From: Cupriavidus laharis
Lineage (GTDB): Bacteria > Pseudomonadota > Gammaproteobacteria > Burkholderiales > Burkholderiaceae
Assembly (NCBI RefSeq): GCF_914271435.1
Contig: NZ_CAJZAI010000001.1
Location: 62,001-126,000 of the forward strand
DNA length: 64,000 nucleotides
Direction: 5' to 3'
The position numbers and the translations under genes are program-made. Each line of letters starts with the position of its first letter. Position 1 is the first letter of the stretch. Of the stretch, positions 54,919-63,979 are shown piece after piece. Under the pieces are notes generated by a model, which did not search any database, was not told the DNA's origin, and saw only the letters and a program-made list of their open reading frames with translations.

Positions 54919-56016
54919 TCAGCGCATCTCCGCGCGGTGCTCCGGAAAGGCCTCGGCCAGGGTCAGCACCGTGCCGGTCAGGCTGCCGTCATAGCCCGGC
55001 AGTGCATTGACGCGCTGGCGAAAGCTCTCGCTCGTGAGCGCGCCCACGGCGCCGGCCAGTGCGGGACTGTTGAGCTTCTTCTTTTCGATTGCGAAGAAGT
55101 AGCGCTCCTTGAGCACCGGCACGAATTCCAGTCCGAAGCGTCGCGCTGCGGTCTCCACGCCGAAGCCCACGTCGGCCATGCCGCTGCCGATATACGCGGC
55201 GACAGCGGCGTGCGTGAATTCGCCGTTGTTGTAGCCCTCGATCCGTGCCGGGTCGATGCCGCGCGCGGCCAGGATCAGGTCCAGCAGCAGCCGCGTGCCG
55301 GAGCCGACCTGCCGGTTGACGAAACGCACTTCGCGCCGCATCAGGTCTTCCAGCGTGTGCACACCGAGCGGATTGCCCATGCGCACGAACAGCCCCTGGC
55401 TGCGCACGGCCAAGTGGATCAGGCAATGAGTGTCGGGTTTGAGCCACGTAGTGAAGTGACGGACCATGCCTGGCTCGAACTCGCCTATGGGCACGTGGAA
55501 GCCGGCAATGTCGCAGGCGCCCTCGGCCAGCGCGGCCACGGCTTCTACGCTGCCGCAGTACTTCAGGTCGTGCCGCACCTGCTGCTCATCGAGGAAATCG
55601 CGCAGCGCCGCCACCGCGAAGCCGTGGCTCGCGTGCAGGCGCACGGCCGGGTCGGTGCGGTCCATCAGCTTCTTCAGTTCGATCTCCAGCTCAGAGGCCA
55701 GGCTGTCCAGCGTCGGCGACAGCCGCGCGCCGATGCGCTTGCTGGCCCACACCAGTTGCTGCGCCAGCGGCGTGAGTGCGCTGCCGCGCCCGCGCGTCTT
55801 GGCGATCAGCGGGCCGCCGAACAGCGACTCGGCGTCGCGCAGGATGCCCCACGCATAGCGGTAGGACAGCGCGACCGCCTCAGCGGACTGGCTGATGCTG
55901 CCCGAGGCCTCGATATGGCCCAGCAGTGCCACCAGCCGCGACACGTCCAGCGGTTCGTCGGCCGGGCTGTCATCGTCCCGGATCTGCAGATGTGGGGAGA
56001 TCGAGATGCGGATCAT
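54919..56016 (-). CDS. fdsR: ModE-like regulator with a periplasmic-binding-like domain, FdsR type
   Basis: A 365-residue regulator divergent from the formate dehydrogenase operon. The N-terminus is a ModE-type winged helix (LLGHIEASGSISQSAEAVALSYRYAW, in parts, then FGGPLIAKTRGRGSALTP). The C-terminal ~230 residues are a PBP-like domain, with FVNRQVGSGTRLLLDLIL and IEGYNNGEFTHAAVAAYIGSG. In Cupriavidus necator a regulator called FdsR is encoded at this position and controls the fds operon; the identity here is inferred from position and domain content. The ATG at 56014-56016 is chosen at the conserved start. Confidence 0.88.
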   Translation of the reverse strand: MIRISISPHLQIRDDDSPADEPLDVSRLVALLGHIEASGSISQSAEAVALSYRYAWGILRDAESLFGGPLIAKTRGRGSALTPLAQQLVWASKRIGARLSPTLDSLASELEIELKKLMDRTDPAVRLHASHGFAVAALRDFLDEQQVRHDLKYCGSVEAVAALAEGACDIAGFHVPIGEFEPGMVRHFTTWLKPDTHCLIHLAVRSQGLFVRMGNPLGVHTLEDLMRREVRFVNRQVGSGTRLLLDLILAARGIDPARIEGYNNGEFTHAAVAAYIGSGMADVGFGVETAARRFGLEFVPVLKERYFFAIEKKKLNSPALAGAVGALTSESFRQRVNALPGYDGSLTGTVLTLAEAFPEHRAEMR

Positions 56017-56023
56017 ATGTAGA

Positions 56024-56121
56024 AAATAGCTTATTGAACCCGGCCAAACACTCTCATATAGTCGCTCCAACGGCCTCAAAGCCGTGGTTGGACCCCAGGA
56101 AATAGGAAAAAAATAGCATAT
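56024..56121. promoter_or_regulatory. fdsR-fdsG intergenic control region with paired AAATAGC motifs
   Basis: Two AT-rich direct repeats, AAATAGCTTAT at 56024-56034 and AAATAGCATAT at 56111-56121, bracket the region, with a partial inverted repeat CCAACGGC / GCCGTGGTTGG between about 56067 and 56091. They are candidate FdsR sites or promoter elements; binding is not shown. Confidence 0.45.
56034..56062 (+). promoter_or_regulatory. Sigma-70-like promoter of the fds operon
   Basis: TTGAAC at 56034-56039 and TATAGT at 56057-56062 are exactly 17 bp apart, about 100 bp before the fdsG start codon. A transcript from here would carry the CCAACGGC inverted repeat in its leader. Confidence 0.6.
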
Positions 56122-56162
56122 AAATGGTCGCCCTGCCGAGGAGCGGCCCCACAGGAGACACC

Positions 56163-56690
56163 ATGCCAGATACCGCCACTCCCGTTACGGCATCGGCCGA
56201 CGTGGCCCGCACATCGGCCATTGCCGCGATTGTGGCGGCGCGCCAGGACATGCCCGGTGCCCTGCTGCCGATCCTGCATGAAATCCAGGATACCCAGGGC
56301 TACATCCCCGAGACGGCCGTGCCCGTGATTGCCAGGGCACTGAACCTGTCGCGCGCCGAAGTGCATGGCGTGATCACCTTCTACCACCATTTCCGCCAGC
56401 AGCCTGCCGGCCGCCACGTCGTGCAGGTCTGCCGTGCCGAGGCCTGCCAGTCAGTCGGCGCCGAGGCGCTGGCCGAGCATGCGAAGCGCGCGCTTGGCTG
56501 CGATTTCCATGAAACCACCGCCGACGGCGCGGTCACGCTGGAGCCGGTCTACTGCCTGGGCCAGTGCGCCTGCGGCCCGGCCGTGATGATGGGCGAGCAA
56601 CTGCACGGCTACGTGGATGCGAAGCGCTTCGACGTGCTGGTGCGCCAGCTGCGCGATGTCCAGTCCGCAAACGAGGAGGCCCAGGCATGA
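56163..56690 (+). CDS. fdsG: NAD-dependent formate dehydrogenase gamma subunit
   Basis: Small iron-sulfur subunit of the soluble, cytoplasmic, NAD-linked molybdenum formate dehydrogenase, equivalent to NuoE of complex I. The 175-residue protein has a [2Fe-2S] thioredoxin-like domain with Cys90, Cys95, Cys131 and Cys135 (CRAEACQSVG and CLGQCACG). The ATG at 56163 has AGGAGA about 7 nt upstream. It overlaps fdsB by 4 nt (ATGA). Confidence 0.95.
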   Translation: MPDTATPVTASADVARTSAIAAIVAARQDMPGALLPILHEIQDTQGYIPETAVPVIARALNLSRAEVHGVITFYHHFRQQPAGRHVVQVCRAEACQSVGAEALAEHAKRALGCDFHETTADGAVTLEPVYCLGQCACGPAVMMGEQLHGYVDAKRFDVLVRQLRDVQSANEEAQA

Positions 56691-58252
56691 GCGCCGCCGT
56701 CACCACCATCTTCGTCCCGCGCGATTCCACCGCGCTGGCCCTCGGCGCCGACGGCGTGGCGCGCGCCATCGAGCGCGAGGCCGCGGCGCGCGGCGAGTCC
56801 GTGCACATCGTGCGCAACGGTTCGCGCGGCATGTTCTGGCTCGAGCCGCTGGTCGAGGTGCAGACCGGCGCGGGCCGTGTGGCCTACGGCCCGGTCAGCG
56901 CCGGCGACGTGCCGGGACTGTTCGATGCCGGTTTCCTGCAAGGCGGTGCGCATGCGCTGGCACATGGCCTGACCGACGAGATCCCGTTCCTCAAGCGCCA
57001 GGAGCGCCTGACGTTCGCCCGCGTTGGCATCACCGATCCGCTGTCGCTCGACGATTACCGCGCGCATGAAGGCTTTGCCGGCCTGGAACGCGCGCTGTCG
57101 ATGGAACCTGCCGCGATCGTGCAGGAAGTGACCGACTCCGGTCTGCGCGGCCGCGGCGGCGCGGCGTTCCCGACCGGCATCAAGTGGAAGACCGTGCTGG
57201 GCGCGAAGTCCGCCGTCAAGTACATCGTCTGCAATGCGGACGAAGGCGACTCGGGCACGTTCTCCGACCGCATGGTGATGGAAGACGATCCGTTCATGCT
57301 GATCGAGGGCATGACCATCGCCGGCCTCGCCGTGGGCGCGGAGCAGGGCTATATCTACTGCCGCTCCGAATATCCGCATGCGATCGCCGTGCTGAATGCA
57401 GCCATCGCGATCGCGACGGCGGAAGGCTGGCTCGGCGATGACATCCGCGGCAGCGGCAAGCGTTTCCATCTCGAAGTGCGCAAGGGCGCCGGTGCCTATG
57501 TATGCGGCGAGGAAACCGCGCTGCTCGAAAGCCTGGAAGGCAAGCGTGGCGTGGTGCGCGCCAAGCCGCCGCTGCCGGCGCTCGAAGGCCTGTTCGGGAA
57601 GCCCACCGTGATCAACAACGTGATCTCGCTGGCGACCGTGCCCGTGATCTTCGCGCGCGGCGCGCAGCACTATCGCGACTTCGGCATGGGCCGTTCGCGC
57701 GGCACGCTGCCGTTCCAGCTCGCCGGCAACATCCGGCAGGGCGGCCTTGTGGAAAAGGCGTTCGGCGTCACGTTGCGCGAGCTGCTGTTCGACTATGGCG
57801 GCGGCACGCGCAGCGGCCGCGCCGTGCGCGCGGTGCAGGTGGGCGGCCCGCTGGGCACGTACCTGCCCGAATCGCGCTTCGACGTGCCGATGGACTATGA
57901 AGCTTATGCCGCGTTCGGCGGCGTGGTCGGCCACGGCGGCATCGTGGTGTTCGACGAAACCGTCGACATGGCGAAGCAGGCGCGCTATGCGATGGAGTTC
58001 TGCGCGATCGAGTCGTGCGGCAAATGCACGCCGTGCCGGATCGGCTCCACGCGCGGCGTGGAAGTCATGGACAGGATCATCGCCGGCAACGAACCGGTCA
58101 AACACGTCAAGCTCGTGCGCGACCTGTGCGACACCATGCTCAACGGCTCGCTCTGCGCCATGGGCGGCATGACGCCGTACCCGGTGCTGTCCGCGCTCAA
58201 CGAATTCCCCGAGGACTTCGGCCTCGCCCCCAACCCCGCCAAGGCGGCATAG
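56687..58252 (+). CDS. fdsB: NAD-dependent formate dehydrogenase beta subunit
   Basis: Flavoprotein subunit carrying FMN and the NAD site, equivalent to NuoF with an N-terminal thioredoxin-like extension (1-105) that lacks cluster cysteines. The 521-residue protein has the nucleotide loop RGRGGAAFPTGIKW (154-167), the FMN/NAD region YIVCNADEGDSGTFSDR, and a [4Fe-4S] site from Cys444, Cys447, Cys450 and Cys490 (ESCGKCTPC). It passes electrons from the formate site to NAD. The start overlaps the fdsG stop. Confidence 0.95.
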   Translation: MSAAVTTIFVPRDSTALALGADGVARAIEREAAARGESVHIVRNGSRGMFWLEPLVEVQTGAGRVAYGPVSAGDVPGLFDAGFLQGGAHALAHGLTDEIPFLKRQERLTFARVGITDPLSLDDYRAHEGFAGLERALSMEPAAIVQEVTDSGLRGRGGAAFPTGIKWKTVLGAKSAVKYIVCNADEGDSGTFSDRMVMEDDPFMLIEGMTIAGLAVGAEQGYIYCRSEYPHAIAVLNAAIAIATAEGWLGDDIRGSGKRFHLEVRKGAGAYVCGEETALLESLEGKRGVVRAKPPLPALEGLFGKPTVINNVISLATVPVIFARGAQHYRDFGMGRSRGTLPFQLAGNIRQGGLVEKAFGVTLRELLFDYGGGTRSGRAVRAVQVGGPLGTYLPESRFDVPMDYEAYAAFGGVVGHGGIVVFDETVDMAKQARYAMEFCAIESCGKCTPCRIGSTRGVEVMDRIIAGNEPVKHVKLVRDLCDTMLNGSLCAMGGMTPYPVLSALNEFPEDFGLAPNPAKAA

Positions 58253-58294
58253 GCCGACGCAAGCCGGTACAGAACAGAACAACGGGAGACAACC

Positions 58295-61165
58295 ATGGAT
58301 TGCCGCGATGTGATCGACTTCGGCACCCCCGCCAGTGAATCGACCGAGATGGTCACCCTCGAGATCGATGGCGTCAGCGTCACCGTGCCGGCCGGCACGT
58401 CGGTGATGCGCGCCGCGATGGAGGCGGAGGTCAGCGTGCCCAAGCTGTGCGCGACCGACAGCCTGAAGTCATTCGGCTCGTGCCGCCTGTGCCTGGTGGA
58501 AATCGAAGGGCGCCGCGGCTATCCGGCCTCGTGCACCACGCCGGTGGAAGCCGGCATGAAGGTGAAGACGCAGAGCGACAAGCTGTCCGACCTGCGCCGC
58601 GGCGTGATGGAGCTGTACATCTCCGACCACCCGCTCGACTGCCTGACCTGCCCGACCAACGGCAACTGCGAGCTGCAGGACATGGCCGGCGTGGTGGGCC
58701 TGCGCGAGGTGCGCTACAACGACGGCGGACCGATCGCGACGCACACCGAGATGAAGAAGGACGAGTCCAATCCTTACTTCACCTACGACCCGTCCAAGTG
58801 CATTGTCTGCAACCGCTGCGTGCGCGCGTGCGAGGAAACCCAGGGCACGTTCGCGCTGACGATCTCGGGCCGAGGCTTTGAGTCGCGCGTGTCGCCGGGC
58901 ACCAGCCAGTCGTTCATGGAATCGGACTGCGTGTCGTGCGGCGCCTGCGTGCAGGCTTGCCCGACCGCGACGCTGACCGAGACTTCCGTCATCAGGCTGG
59001 GCCAGGCGCCGAGCAGTACCGTGACCACGTGCGCCTACTGCGGCGTGGGCTGCTCGTTCAAGGCCGAGATGAAGGGCAACGAGGTCGTGCGCATGGTGCC
59101 GTACAAGGACGGCAAGGCCAACGAAGGCCATGCCTGCGTGAAGGGCCGCTTTGCCTGGGGCTACGCCACGCACAAGGACCGCATCCTCAAGCCGATGATC
59201 CGCGCGAAGATCACCGATCCGTGGCGCGAGGTGTCGTGGGAAGAGGCGATCGGCTATGCCGCGTCGGAGTTCAAGCGCATCCAGGCCAAGCATGGCAAGG
59301 ATTCGATCGGCGGTATCGTGTCGTCGCGCTGCACGAACGAGGAAGGCTATCTGGTCCAGAAGCTTGTGCGCGCCGCGTTCGGCAACAACAACGTCGATAC
59401 GTGCGCACGGGTCTGCCACTCGCCCACCGGCTACGGCCTGAAGCAGACGCTCGGCGAATCGGCGGGCACGCAGACCTTCAAGTCGGTCGAGAAGTCCGAC
59501 GTGATCATGGTGATCGGCGCCAACCCGACCGATGGCCACCCGGTGTTCGCGTCGCGCATGAAGAAGCGCCTGCGCGCCGGCGCGAAGCTGATCGTGGCCG
59601 ATCCGCGCCGGATCGACCTGGTCGATTCGCCGCACATCCGCGCCGACTACCATCTGCAATTGCGTCCGGGCACCAACGTTGCACTGGTGACGTCGATCGC
59701 CCACGTGATCGTGACCGAAGGGCTGCTGGCCGAGTCGTTCATCGCCGAGCGCTGCGAGGACCGTGCCTTCCAGCAATGGCGCGACTTCGTCTCGCTGCCG
59801 GAGAACTCGCCCGAAGCTATGGCCGAGGTGACCGGCGTGCCGGCAGATCAGTTGCGTGGCGCCGCGCGCCTCTATGCCACCGGCGGCAATGCGGCCATCT
59901 ACTACGGCCTCGGCGTCACGGAACATGCGCAGGGCTCCACCACGGTGATGGGCATCGCCAATCTCGCCATGGCCACCGGCAACGTCGGCCGCGAAGGCGT
60001 GGGCGTGAACCCGCTGCGCGGCCAGAACAACGTGCAGGGTTCGTGCGACATGGGCTCGTTCCCGCACGAGCTGCCGGGCTACCGCCACGTGTCGGACTCG
60101 ACCGTGCGCGGCCTGTTCGAATCGGCGTGGAATGTGGAGATCAGCCCCGAGCCGGGCCTGCGCATCCCGAACATGTTCGACGCTGCAATCGGCGGCAGCT
60201 TCATGGGCATGTACTGCCAGGGCGAGGACATCGTCCAGTCCGACCCGAACACCCAGCACGTGGCCCACGCGCTGTCGTCGATGGAATGCATTGTCGTGCA
60301 GGACATCTTCCTGAACGAGACCGCCAAGTACGCGCATGTGTTCCTGCCGGGCTCCTCGTTCCTGGAGAAGGACGGCACCTTCACCAATGCCGAACGCCGC
60401 ATCTCGCGCGTGCGCAAGGTGATGCCGCCCAAGGCCGGCTACGCCGACTGGGAAGCGACCATCCTGCTGGCGAATGCGCTGGGCTATCCCATGAACTACA
60501 AGCATCCGTCGGAGATCATGGACGAGATCGCGCGCCTGACGCCGACCTTTGCCGGCGTGAGCTACAAGCGGCTCGACGAGCTCGGCAGCATCCAGTGGCC
60601 GTGCAACGAACAGGCACCGGAAGGCACCCCGACCATGCACATCGACGAGTTCGTGCGAGGGAAGGGCAAGTTCATCATCACCAAGTACGTGCCGACCACC
60701 GAGAAGATCACGCGTGCCTACCCGCTGATCCTGACCACGGGCCGCATCCTGTCGCAATACAACGTGGGTGCGCAGACGCGCCGCACCGAGAACGTTCACT
60801 GGCATGGCGAGGACCGGCTCGAGATCCATCCGCACGATGCCGAGGAGCGCGGCATCAAGGACGGTGACTGGGTCGGCGTGCAGAGCCGGGCAGGGGAGAC
60901 CGTGCTGCGCGCGATCGTCAGCGAGCGCATGCAGCCGGGCGTGGTCTACACCACCTTCCACTTCCCGGAATCCGGCGCCAACGTGATCACCACCGACAAC
61001 TCCGACTGGGCCACCAACTGCCCCGAGTACAAGGTGACCGCGGTGCAGGTGATGCCGGTAGCGCAGCCGTCGGCGTGGCAGAAGCAGTACCACGCGTTCA
61101 ACGCGCAGCAACTGCAGCTGCTCGAAGCTGCCAGCGCCGACCCGGCCCAGGCCGCGGTCGGCTGA
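58295..61165 (+). CDS. fdsA: NAD-dependent formate dehydrogenase catalytic alpha subunit
   Basis: Oxidises formate to CO2 at a molybdenum bis-MGD site. The 956-residue protein begins with a [2Fe-2S] domain (Cys52, 63, 66, 80) and a His-Cys3 cluster motif (HPLDCLTCPTNGNC), then two [4Fe-4S] ferredoxin motifs (CIVCNRCVRACEE, CVSCGACVQACPT), and a further [4Fe-4S] motif opening the molybdopterin domain (CAYCGVGCSFK). Cys374 in RVCHSPTG, followed by His375, corresponds to the molybdenum ligand, so this is the cysteine, not the selenocysteine, form. The C-terminal MGD-binding domain is complete. GGGAG precedes the ATG. Confidence 0.96.
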   Translation: MDCRDVIDFGTPASESTEMVTLEIDGVSVTVPAGTSVMRAAMEAEVSVPKLCATDSLKSFGSCRLCLVEIEGRRGYPASCTTPVEAGMKVKTQSDKLSDLRRGVMELYISDHPLDCLTCPTNGNCELQDMAGVVGLREVRYNDGGPIATHTEMKKDESNPYFTYDPSKCIVCNRCVRACEETQGTFALTISGRGFESRVSPGTSQSFMESDCVSCGACVQACPTATLTETSVIRLGQAPSSTVTTCAYCGVGCSFKAEMKGNEVVRMVPYKDGKANEGHACVKGRFAWGYATHKDRILKPMIRAKITDPWREVSWEEAIGYAASEFKRIQAKHGKDSIGGIVSSRCTNEEGYLVQKLVRAAFGNNNVDTCARVCHSPTGYGLKQTLGESAGTQTFKSVEKSDVIMVIGANPTDGHPVFASRMKKRLRAGAKLIVADPRRIDLVDSPHIRADYHLQLRPGTNVALVTSIAHVIVTEGLLAESFIAERCEDRAFQQWRDFVSLPENSPEAMAEVTGVPADQLRGAARLYATGGNAAIYYGLGVTEHAQGSTTVMGIANLAMATGNVGREGVGVNPLRGQNNVQGSCDMGSFPHELPGYRHVSDSTVRGLFESAWNVEISPEPGLRIPNMFDAAIGGSFMGMYCQGEDIVQSDPNTQHVAHALSSMECIVVQDIFLNETAKYAHVFLPGSSFLEKDGTFTNAERRISRVRKVMPPKAGYADWEATILLANALGYPMNYKHPSEIMDEIARLTPTFAGVSYKRLDELGSIQWPCNEQAPEGTPTMHIDEFVRGKGKFIITKYVPTTEKITRAYPLILTTGRILSQYNVGAQTRRTENVHWHGEDRLEIHPHDAEERGIKDGDWVGVQSRAGETVLRAIVSERMQPGVVYTTFHFPESGANVITTDNSDWATNCPEYKVTAVQVMPVAQPSAWQKQYHAFNAQQLQLLEAASADPAQAAVG

Positions 61166-61180
61166 CAGGAGGACCGCATC

Positions 61181-62047
61181 ATGATGCGCTGCCTGAACGG
61201 GCCGGAACTCGAACCAGCCCTGCAAGCGGACGGCGAGCCCGCCACGCACAGTACTTTTGCGGTCAGCCGCTGGCGCTACGGCGAAAACGTGCTGAGCCCT
61301 GACGAGCTCGCCGAAGAGGTGCCGGTCGCGCTGGAGTACAACGGCATCTCGCACGCGGTGATGCTGGCCACGCCGGCCGACCTGGAAGACTTCGCACTTG
61401 GCTTCAGCCTGAGCGAGGGCATTGTCTCCAGTCCGCGCGATGTGTACGACATCGAGACCGAAACGCGCGAGCATGGCATTGCCGTGCGGCTGGAGATTGC
61501 GTCGGAGGCCTTCATGGGCCTCAAGGAACGGCGCCGTTCGCTGGCTGGCCGCACGGGCTGCGGCCTGTGCGGCACCGAATCGCTGGAGCAGGTGATGCGC
61601 ATGCCTGCATCTGTGAAGAGCCAAGCGAGTTTCCACGCCGACGTGATCCAGGCCGCGTTCGTGCAGCTTCAGTTGCGTCAGGCGCTGCAGCGCGAGACCG
61701 GCGCCACGCATGCTGCGGCGTGGCTGCGTGCCGACGGCCATGTCGCGATGGTGCGCGAGGACGTGGGCCGGCACAATGCGCTCGACAAGCTCGCCGGTGC
61801 GCTTGCGCGCAGCGGCGAGGATATTGCTACCGGCGCGGTGCTGGTGACCAGCCGCGCGAGCTATGAAATGGTGCTCAAGGCGGCGGCCATCGGCGCCGGC
61901 GTACTGGCTGCCGTATCAGCGCCGACGGCGCTGGCCGTGCGGCTGGCCGAGCAGGCCAACGTCACGCTGGCGGGTTTCGTCCGTGCCAGCGGCCACGTGG
62001 TCTACACCCATCCCCAACGCCTGCAACACGAAGCGAGCCTGGCATGA
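61181..62047 (+). CDS. fdsC: Formate dehydrogenase accessory sulfurtransferase, FdhD family
   Basis: Needed to activate the catalytic subunit; FdhD proteins bring sulfur from IscS to the molybdenum cofactor. The 288-residue protein has the CxxC motif GRTGCGLCGTES with Cys127 and Cys130, LATPADLEDFALGFSLSEGI near residue 62 and VREDVGRHNALDKL near 190. In fds operons this gene is called fdsC and is the fdhD homologue. It starts 15 bp after fdsA with AGGAGG upstream (an adjacent ATG is one codon later) and overlaps fdsD by 4 nt. Confidence 0.95.
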   Translation: MMRCLNGPELEPALQADGEPATHSTFAVSRWRYGENVLSPDELAEEVPVALEYNGISHAVMLATPADLEDFALGFSLSEGIVSSPRDVYDIETETREHGIAVRLEIASEAFMGLKERRRSLAGRTGCGLCGTESLEQVMRMPASVKSQASFHADVIQAAFVQLQLRQALQRETGATHAAAWLRADGHVAMVREDVGRHNALDKLAGALARSGEDIATGAVLVTSRASYEMVLKAAAIGAGVLAAVSAPTALAVRLAEQANVTLAGFVRASGHVVYTHPQRLQHEASLA

Positions 62048-62268
62048 AGATCGACAACCTGATTACGATGGCCAACCAGATCGGCAGTTTTTTTGAAGCG
62101 ATGCCGGATCGGGAGGAAGCGTTGGCGGATATCGCCGGGCATATCAAGCGGTTCTGGGAACCGCGGATGCGGAGGGCTTTGCTTGGCCATGTGGATGCTG
62201 ATGCTGGCGCCGGGCTGCTGGGGATTGTGCGGGAGGCGGTGGGGAGGTATCGGGGGGTGTTGGAGTGA
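62044..62268 (+). CDS. fdsD: NAD-dependent formate dehydrogenase delta subunit
   Basis: A 74-residue protein of the FdsD family, found at the end of fds operons and associated with the enzyme complex; its exact role is not settled. It shows IDNLITMANQIGSFFEAMPD, HIKRFWEPRMRRAL and a helical C-terminus, the usual family pattern. The ATG overlaps the fdsC stop (ATGA). A composite repeat interrupted by an IS follows, starting 44 bp downstream. Confidence 0.92.
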   Translation: MKIDNLITMANQIGSFFEAMPDREEALADIAGHIKRFWEPRMRRALLGHVDADAGAGLLGIVREAVGRYRGVLE

Positions 62269-62311
62269 GGGTTTGTTGGATGTTGATGGGTTGTTGTGCT
62301 TGGCGGGCGCC

Positions 62312-62354
62312 GCTGTTTCGCCGGCGTAGCCGGCGAGTTACTTTTTGCCCGAGC
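62312..62354. repeat. Left arm of the composite dispersed repeat, interrupted by an IS
   Basis: Exactly identical over 43 bp to 931-973, then diverges at GCCCGAGC where the insertion sequence begins. In the intact copy the hairpin continues into GGCAAAAAGTAAC. The rest of the repeat is expected on the far side of the IS, outside the window. Confidence 0.85.
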
Positions 62355-62429
62355 CCCTCCATGTCAGGATAGTTGTCGCCTCGCCGCCTTTCGATGAAGG
62401 ACAATGGAGGGCGGAAGCGGTTTTGGGTA

Positions 62430-62930
62430 ATGAAGCGCTATTCGGCGGAGTTCAAGGAGTTGGTGGTCGAGCAGATGATGCCTCCCTTGAACCGATCAGT
62501 GGTGGAGCTAGCCAAGGAAACGGGTGTCACGACAGTGAGCCTGCGCACCTGGCGCCACGAGGCTCGAGAACAAGGAAAGGTTGTGCCAGGCAACGGCAAG
62601 CAGAGTGACAAGTGGTCCAGCGCGGACAAGTTCCGGGTGGTGCTCGAAACAGCGCCTCTTAGTGAAGCGGAGTTGTCCGAATACTGCCGCAGGAAGGGCA
62701 TTCAACCCGAACAGATCCGGCAATGGCGTGCGGCCTGCGAGCAGGCCAACGCGCCAGAGCGGGTCAGATTGAGCCTGGCGCAACGCCGTGAGGAACAAGC
62801 CGCCCAGAAGCAGATCCGGGACCTGGAGCGCGAGCTCAAGCGCAAGAACGCAGCGCTGGCGGAAACCGCAGCGTTGCTGGTTCTCAGAAAAAAAGCCGAG
62901 GCGATCTGGGGAAAGGGCGAGGAGGATTGA
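62430..62930 (+). CDS. IS3-family transposase OrfA
   Basis: DNA-binding half of the transposase, about 166 aa from the start used (an ATG at 62394 would add 12 residues). The N-terminus, MKRYSAEFKELVVEQM then VVELAKETGVTTVSLRTWR, is a helix-turn-helix. A second similar HTH-like stretch follows (KFRVVLETAPLSEAELSEYC then IQPEQIRQWR), and a leucine-zipper-like helix (QIRDLERELKRKNAALAETA) lies before the end. OrfB is in the -1 frame; the A7 run at 62888-62894 (A-AAA-AAA in frame) fits programmed frameshifting to an OrfAB fusion. Confidence 0.87.
   Translation: MKRYSAEFKELVVEQMMPPLNRSVVELAKETGVTTVSLRTWRHEAREQGKVVPGNGKQSDKWSSADKFRVVLETAPLSEAELSEYCRRKGIQPEQIRQWRAACEQANAPERVRLSLAQRREEQAAQKQIRDLERELKRKNAALAETAALLVLRKKAEAIWGKGEED
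62888..62894 (+). other. Slippery A7 run for -1 frameshifting between OrfA and OrfB
   Basis: Seven adenines lie in the orfA frame as A-AAA-AAA. The -1 frame is open from here into orfB without a stop, as required for an OrfAB fusion. A purine-rich GGCGAGGAGG about 25 nt downstream could stimulate slippage or re-initiation. Confidence 0.65.
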
Positions 62931-63979
62931 TCAACGTCCCGGATCGCCGCGAAGCCATCGCGTTGATCGATGAAGCGGTAGAGAGCGGTGCGCGCCAGTC
63001 CCGTGCCTGCGAGGAGCTGGGCTTGAACGCGCGCACCTTGCAGCGCTGGCGCCATACGCCGGAGGATGGCCGCCCGGGCGCGCAGCGCCCGGTGCCAGCC
63101 AACAAGCTCAGTGAGGCGGAACGGCAGGCCGTGCTGGCCGCGGCCAACGCGCCCGGCTATGAGAGCCTGACGCCGCACCAGATCGTGCCCAAGCTGGCGG
63201 ACGAGGGTCGTTACGTGGCCTCGGAATCGACGTTTTACCGGGTGCTCAAGGCCGAAGGCCAAGGGCAGCGGCGCGGACGCAGCCAACAGGCCAAGTCCCG
63301 TCCACTGACCACGCACTGCGCCAAGGGAGCGAACCAGGTGTGGTGTTGGGACATTACGTGGATGCCCACTACGGTGAAGGGCCGCTTCTTCTACTGGTAC
63401 ATGATGCAGGACATCTACAGCCGCAAGCTGGTGGTCAATGAAGTGCATGAGAACGAGTCCGAGGAACATGCCAAGCAGCTGCTTGAGCTGGGCTGCCTGC
63501 GCGAAAAAACGGCTGGCCGGCCACTGGTGCTGCACTCGGATAATGGTGCCGCGATGAAGGGGGGAACCATGCGCGCTGCGATGCACGATCTGGGCGTGTC
63601 GCCTTCGTACAGCCGCCCGCGCGTGAGCAACGACAACGCCTACGCGGAAGCGTTGTTCCGCACGGCCAAGTACTGTCCGCTATGGCCTGAGCGGCCGTTC
63701 GACACGTTGCAGCAGGCGCGCGACTGGGTGTATCGGTTCGTGCGTTGGTACAACGAGGAACACCGCCACAGCGGGCTCAAGTACGTCACGCCGAACCAGC
63801 GGCACAGCGAGGAAGCGACGCCCCTGCTGGCGCGACGCACGATGGTGTATGAGGCCGCCCGTGACCGGCACCCGCAGCGCTGGTCGCGGGGAATCCGGAA
63901 TTGGAAACTGGATCCAGAGGTCTACCTGAACCCCGAGCGGGTTGAACAAGCGCCGAAGGAATACCGGAAAGCAGCATAG
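62927..63979 (+). CDS. IS3-family transposase OrfB, DDE integrase domain
   Basis: Catalytic half of the transposase, 350 aa from a TTG that overlaps the orfA stop, though in vivo it may be made mainly by -1 frameshifting. The rve-type DDE triad is Asp142 (VWCWDITW), Asp205 (LHSDNGA) and Glu241 (NAYAEALFRT), with exactly 35 residues between the last two. The N-terminal part has an HTH (ACEELGLNARTLQRW) and the HTH_21-like YESLTPHQIVPKL segment. The frame is intact to TAG at 63977-63979, so the element may be active. Confidence 0.9.
   Translation: MINVPDRREAIALIDEAVESGARQSRACEELGLNARTLQRWRHTPEDGRPGAQRPVPANKLSEAERQAVLAAANAPGYESLTPHQIVPKLADEGRYVASESTFYRVLKAEGQGQRRGRSQQAKSRPLTTHCAKGANQVWCWDITWMPTTVKGRFFYWYMMQDIYSRKLVVNEVHENESEEHAKQLLELGCLREKTAGRPLVLHSDNGAAMKGGTMRAAMHDLGVSPSYSRPRVSNDNAYAEALFRTAKYCPLWPERPFDTLQQARDWVYRFVRWYNEEHRHSGLKYVTPNQRHSEEATPLLARRTMVYEAARDRHPQRWSRGIRNWKLDPEVYLNPERVEQAPKEYRKAA

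Noticed and set aside
58469..61774. A 1101-codon open frame on the minus strand opposite fdsA and fdsC
   Set aside because: It is the mirror of strong G/C third positions in fdsA. The product is His/Arg/Ala-rich without family motifs, and the plus-strand genes are certain.
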